From Ruminococcus sp. CAG:382 (GTDB lineage Bacteria > Bacillota > Clostridia > Oscillospirales > CAG-382): a DNA stretch of 8,778 nucleotides. Positions 6,241 through 8,778 of this stretch are shown here, piece by piece. Made by a program: the position numbers and the translations under genes. The stretch's first letter is position 1. Each line of letters starts with the position of its first letter. The stretch is from the NCBI GenBank assembly GCA_000433115.1, contig FR892204.1, positions 23,159-31,936 of the forward strand, in the 5' to 3' direction. Below the pieces are notes generated by a model. The model was not told where the DNA came from. It saw only the letters and a program-made list of their open reading frames with translations, and searched no databases.

Positions 6241-6267
6241 TGTATCATATCACGACAGCAAAATAAA
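6239..6267 (-). promoter_or_regulatory. likely promoter of maf, overlapping the proBA promoter
   Basis: On the minus strand TGATACAAT (complement of 6239-6247) is an extended -10 with five of six consensus bases. A weak -35 TTTATT (complement of 6262-6267) lies 17 nt upstream. The predicted start is near 6232. Its -10 shares bases 6239-6240 with the proB -10 on the other strand. Confidence 0.5.
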
Positions 6268-6278
6268 GGTATAATTAT

Positions 6279-7070
6279 ATGAAAATCGATCTGTCCGGCA
6301 AAAAAAGAATAGTAATAAAGCTGGGAACCTCCACTTTGACGCATGAAAGCGGACTTCTGAATATCCGAAAAATCGAAAATCTCGTCAAATGCCTGGCCGA
6401 TCTGCAAAACAGCGGAAGGCAGCTTATCATAGTTTCATCCGGTGCGGTCGGATGCGGGCTCGCGAAGCTGGGCCTCGCCGGAAAGCTGCTCACAACGGTC
6501 GAAAAGCAGGCTTGCGCCGCGGTCGGACAGTGTGAGCTTATTGACATATATGACCGCAATTTTTCGCTTTACGGTCACAAAATTGCTCAGGTGCTCATGA
6601 ACAAGGACGTCATTGATAACGAACCGCGGCGTGATTCGGCGCGCAGTACGATGAATATGCTTATTTCGTTCGGGTGCATTCCCATCGTAAACGAAAACGA
6701 CACTCTTTCGAATGAACAGATTACCTTCGGCAGTAACGACACGCTTGCGGCTTCCGTCGCCCGCCTCACAAGTGCCGACCTCATTATAAATATGAGCGAT
6801 ATAGACGGACTATACGACAAAAATCCGCGTATTTACAGTGACGCAAATCTCATCGAATACATTCCCGAGATCAACGACACAATACGAAGCTATGCCGGCG
6901 GAGCCGGCACAAAGCGCGGCACAGGCGGCATGGTGGCAAAACTGCAGGCTGCCGAATCCGCCGTACGTCACGGCATTCCGATGATAATCGTCAACGGTGC
7001 AAAACCCGATATACTCTATAATATTTTTGACGGTGAATTTACGGGAACATATTTTGAAGCGGAGGTATAA
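6279..7070 (+). CDS. proB: glutamate 5-kinase, short form without PUA domain
   Basis: Phosphorylates glutamate to gamma-glutamyl phosphate, the first and normally proline-inhibited step of proline synthesis. 263 residues of the amino acid kinase fold: VIKLGTSTLT with Lys14 (12-21), the VSSGAV glycine turn (52-57), IPIVNENDTLS (134-144) for glutamate binding, FGSNDTLAASVA (150-161), DIDGLYDKNPR (174-184) and GTGGMVAKLQAA (215-226) in the nucleotide-binding region. It ends just after the kinase domain, so the C-terminal PUA domain of the E. coli enzyme (367 aa) is absent; PUA-less forms are common in Firmicutes, and the stop is followed by a proper proA start, so it is not a truncation. The ATG at 6279-6281 follows AAAGG (6265-6269). 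Expressed with proA from the promoter at 6213-6240. Confidence 0.96.
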   Translation: MKIDLSGKKRIVIKLGTSTLTHESGLLNIRKIENLVKCLADLQNSGRQLIIVSSGAVGCGLAKLGLAGKLLTTVEKQACAAVGQCELIDIYDRNFSLYGHKIAQVLMNKDVIDNEPRRDSARSTMNMLISFGCIPIVNENDTLSNEQITFGSNDTLAASVARLTSADLIINMSDIDGLYDKNPRIYSDANLIEYIPEINDTIRSYAGGAGTKRGTGGMVAKLQAAESAVRHGIPMIIVNGAKPDILYNIFDGEFTGTYFEAEV

Positions 7071-7075
7071 GACAA

Positions 7076-8305
7076 ATGGATATTATTTCGCTTTGCGATT
7101 CCTGCCGCGATGCGGCGTTTGCGCTCGCGAACTCTGACACGGCTCTCAGAAACAGAATACTGACGACCGCCGCGGATATGCTCGTTGCCGAAAGCGACGC
7201 GCTTCTCGCCGAGAACGCAAAAGACCTTGAAAACGCACGCAAAAACGGAATGAAGGAATCGTTCATCGACCGCCTTTCGCTTTCCGCAAAGCGTATCGCC
7301 GATATGGCAGACGGAATGCGTCATGTCGCCTCGCTCCCCGATCCGCTTGGCGGCGGCAGTGTATGGACACGTCCCAACGGGCTCGAAATAAAGTGCATCC
7401 ATGTTCCGCTCGGCGTCATCGGTATAATCTATGAAGCACGCCCTAACGTAACATCCGATGCTGCGGCGCTCTGTATAAAGAGCGGTAACGGCGTCGTGCT
7501 TCGCGGCGGAAGCGACGCAATCAATTCAAACACCGCCATTGCGGATATAATAAAAAAATCGCTCGAAAAATGCGGAATTTCTACCGACGCCGTCCAGCTC
7601 GTGACCGACACATCCCGAATGTCCGCAACAACGCTGATGAAAGCAAAGGGACACATCGACCTGCTCATACCTCGCGGCGGCAAAGGACTGATACACTCGG
7701 TAACAGAAAATGCGGAGGTACCGACTATCGAAACCGGTGCCGGAAACTGTCACATATACGTCGAAAGCACTGCCGATCTTGATATGGCACTCCGAGTTCT
7801 CATAAACGCCAAAACGAGCCGTCCTGCGGTCTGCAACGCCGCCGAGCATCTTCTTGTCGACAGAGCCGTCGCCGGAGAATTTCTTCCGATGGTAAAAGAC
7901 GCGCTCTCCGAGGTGGATTTGCGCGGTGATGAGGAAACACGTAAGTACATCGACATTGCGCCCGCCACGGACGAGGATTTCGACACCGAATACGATGACC
8001 TGATACTTTCAATCAAAGTAGTCAATGATACAGATCAGGCAATCGCGCACATCAACCGCCATTCCACCCACCACAGCGAGGCGATACTCACTGACGACAT
8101 CGCAAAAGCAAAGCTGTTCACCGCGTCGGTCGACTCAGCCGCGGTATATGTCAACGCCTCCACACGCTTCACCGACGGCGGCGAATTCGGCTTCGGGGCT
8201 GAAATAGGGATTTCGACTCAGAAACTGCACGCGCGTGGTCCGATGGGACTCGCCGAGCTTACAACGATAAAATATATCATAAACGGCGACGGACAGATAC
8301 GCTGA
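7076..8305 (+). CDS. proA: glutamate-5-semialdehyde dehydrogenase (gamma-glutamyl phosphate reductase)
   Basis: NADPH-dependent reduction of gamma-glutamyl phosphate to glutamate-5-semialdehyde, the second step of proline synthesis; the labile intermediate is thought to be passed from ProB, which fits the 5-nt gene spacing. 409 residues, normal family length, aldehyde dehydrogenase fold. Motifs: PLGVIGIIYEARPNVTSDAA (111-130), SGNGVVLRGGSDAINSN (136-152), IDLLIPRGGKGLI (194-206), VPTIETGAGNCHIYV (215-229), the catalytic Cys253 in TSRPAVCNAAEHLL, and near the C-terminus the pair FTDGGEFGFGAEIGIST and LHARGPMGL. The ATG at 7076-7078 follows GGAGG (7061-7065), which lies inside the last codons of proB, so translation is probably coupled. 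The third pathway gene (proC) is not in the window. Followed by the two-way hairpin at 8313-8353. Confidence 0.97.
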   Translation: MDIISLCDSCRDAAFALANSDTALRNRILTTAADMLVAESDALLAENAKDLENARKNGMKESFIDRLSLSAKRIADMADGMRHVASLPDPLGGGSVWTRPNGLEIKCIHVPLGVIGIIYEARPNVTSDAAALCIKSGNGVVLRGGSDAINSNTAIADIIKKSLEKCGISTDAVQLVTDTSRMSATTLMKAKGHIDLLIPRGGKGLIHSVTENAEVPTIETGAGNCHIYVESTADLDMALRVLINAKTSRPAVCNAAEHLLVDRAVAGEFLPMVKDALSEVDLRGDEETRKYIDIAPATDEDFDTEYDDLILSIKVVNDTDQAIAHINRHSTHHSEAILTDDIAKAKLFTASVDSAAVYVNASTRFTDGGEFGFGAEIGISTQKLHARGPMGLAELTTIKYIINGDGQIR

Positions 8306-8312
8306 AAAACAC

Positions 8313-8353
8313 AAATCACGCCTATAACGGTATTTCCGCTATATGCGTGATTT
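8313..8353. terminator. two-way terminator hairpin between convergent proA and the sortase-like gene
   Basis: AAATCACGC (8313-8321) pairs with GCGTGATTT (8345-8353). After one mismatch the stem continues TATA/TATA, then after a second mismatch CGG/CCG, around the loop TATTT (8331-8335). On the plus strand it ends in a T run (8351-8354, then CATTTA) 7 nt after the proA stop; on the minus strand it starts right after the stop codon of the sortase-like gene and is followed by TGTTTTT. It therefore can terminate both transcripts. Confidence 0.8.
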
Positions 8354-8778
8354 TCATTTACAGCGGATTATAATGTACCCGCCGTTTTTATTTACAAACA
8401 GGGTGAGCGAAGCGTCACTGCGAAGTATCTCGGCATTTGCGTTGTCGGCGTGATTGATACGCTCGATTTTATATGTAAAAACCTTTCCCGTAATATCCGT
8501 AAAAATCACCGTTTCTCCGACATCAACACCGTCTGCAAAACCGAAATTGCCGTTTTCACCGCTCCCGCCGATTATCAACGTACCGTCATACGCACTTCCC
8601 TCATATCGCGCCGGTCTGAAAGCCCACGGATTTTTGCTCCACCCGGCGGCAACAGGCAGTTTTATGCCGCATCCGGGAATCTCAAGAATGCCGATAAAAT
8701 CATCACCGTCGATGTCTATCGCCGGCATTCTGGTGTCAGAACGCTCCTCAGCCGCAGCGGCAGTACGCTCAGGCATCA
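8354..8778 (-). CDS. sortase-fold protein lacking catalytic His and Cys (N-terminus beyond right edge)
   Basis: About 140 residues of the C-terminal part are visible; the frame is open to the window edge. The ATG at 8774-8776 has no visible binding site, so it is probably internal and an N-terminal membrane anchor would lie outside. From DDFIGILEIPGCGIKLPV onward the order follows clostridial class B/D-like sortases: IGxLEIPxxxxxLPV, a W.....F.P.RYEGS segment, strand TLIIGG, GETVIFTDITGKVFTYKIE, LTLFV and IIIRCK. Active sortases read roughly IAGHNY and LFTC at the active site; here these read IIGGSGE and LFVN, so Gly71 replaces His and Asn129 replaces Cys (numbered from the visible Met), while the late Arg138 remains. 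The reading frame is intact across both sites, so this looks like a designed-in loss, not a frameshift. It should not perform transpeptidation. The sortase assignment is from pattern recall and would be firm only with a structure prediction. Confidence 0.7.
   Translation of the reverse strand, partial: MPERTAAAAEERSDTRMPAIDIDGDDFIGILEIPGCGIKLPVAAGWSKNPWAFRPARYEGSAYDGTLIIGGSGENGNFGFADGVDVGETVIFTDITGKVFTYKIERINHADNANAEILRSDASLTLFVNKNGGYIIIRCK

Noticed and set aside
6247..6278. Possible T-box or proline riboswitch ahead of proB
   Set aside because: The predicted leader is only about 32 nt, too short for a T-box, and has no stem or conserved T-box sequence.
6279..7070. proB as a truncated gene because it lacks the PUA domain
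   Set aside because: The kinase domain is complete, PUA-less ProB is common in Firmicutes, and the proA ribosome binding site is built into the proB end, so the length is natural.
1..8778. CRISPR arrays, tRNA/rRNA genes, insertion sequences, attachment sites
   Set aside because: No regularly spaced repeats, no cloverleaf or rRNA segments, and no transposase or integrase were seen on either strand.

Overview
The window looks like a piece of chromosome from an uncultured, anaerobic, Gram-positive-type bacterium of the Clostridia (Oscillospirales/Eubacteriales-like). The evidence is moderate base composition, AGGAG-type ribosome binding sites, consensus sigma-A promoters with extended -10 elements, a dockerin-bearing secreted protein, a lipoprotein with a clear lipobox, and a sortase-like protein. 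All assignments come from reading the translations and recalled family motifs; no database search was run.

Layout, left to right. Minus strand 1-2076: an IMP dehydrogenase gene (guaB) with its own strong promoter and a roughly 90-nt leader that can be folded into a three-way junction. It is followed after 22 nt by the N-terminal 140 codons of the membrane protease FtsH, which runs off the left edge. Minus strand 2090-5553: a perfect consensus promoter drives a 976-residue secreted protein made of a phosphodiester glycosidase (NAGPA) domain, a helical spacer, an F5/8 type C (discoidin) domain, an unassigned beta-rich region and a C-terminal dockerin. A perfect 15-bp inverted repeat, a 111-residue lipoprotein gene and a good intrinsic terminator follow. 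Minus strand 5631-6182: a Maf nucleotide pyrophosphatase. Plus strand 6279-8305: the proline genes proB (short form without a PUA domain) and proA, 5 nt apart. maf and proB are divergent, and their -10 elements overlap by two bases on opposite strands; a 16-bp dyad lies over the proB -35. A long two-way hairpin separates proA from a convergent minus-strand gene (8354 to the right edge). That gene encodes a sortase-like domain in which the positions of the catalytic His and Cys are Gly and Asn.

How the genes work together: guaB (GMP synthesis), proBA (proline synthesis), maf (nucleotide pool cleaning) and ftsH (membrane protein quality control) are ordinary housekeeping functions. The dockerin protein, the lipoprotein and the sortase-like protein belong to the cell envelope or exterior. 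The most unusual items are the catalytically stripped sortase-like protein, the dockerin-targeted phosphodiester glycosidase, an IMP dehydrogenase that closely resembles the one of the protist Tritrichomonas foetus, and the guaB leader. No gene-free stretch exceeds 300 bases. The 138-base gap between the dockerin gene and maf holds only the dockerin promoter, and I see no convincing maf terminator in it.
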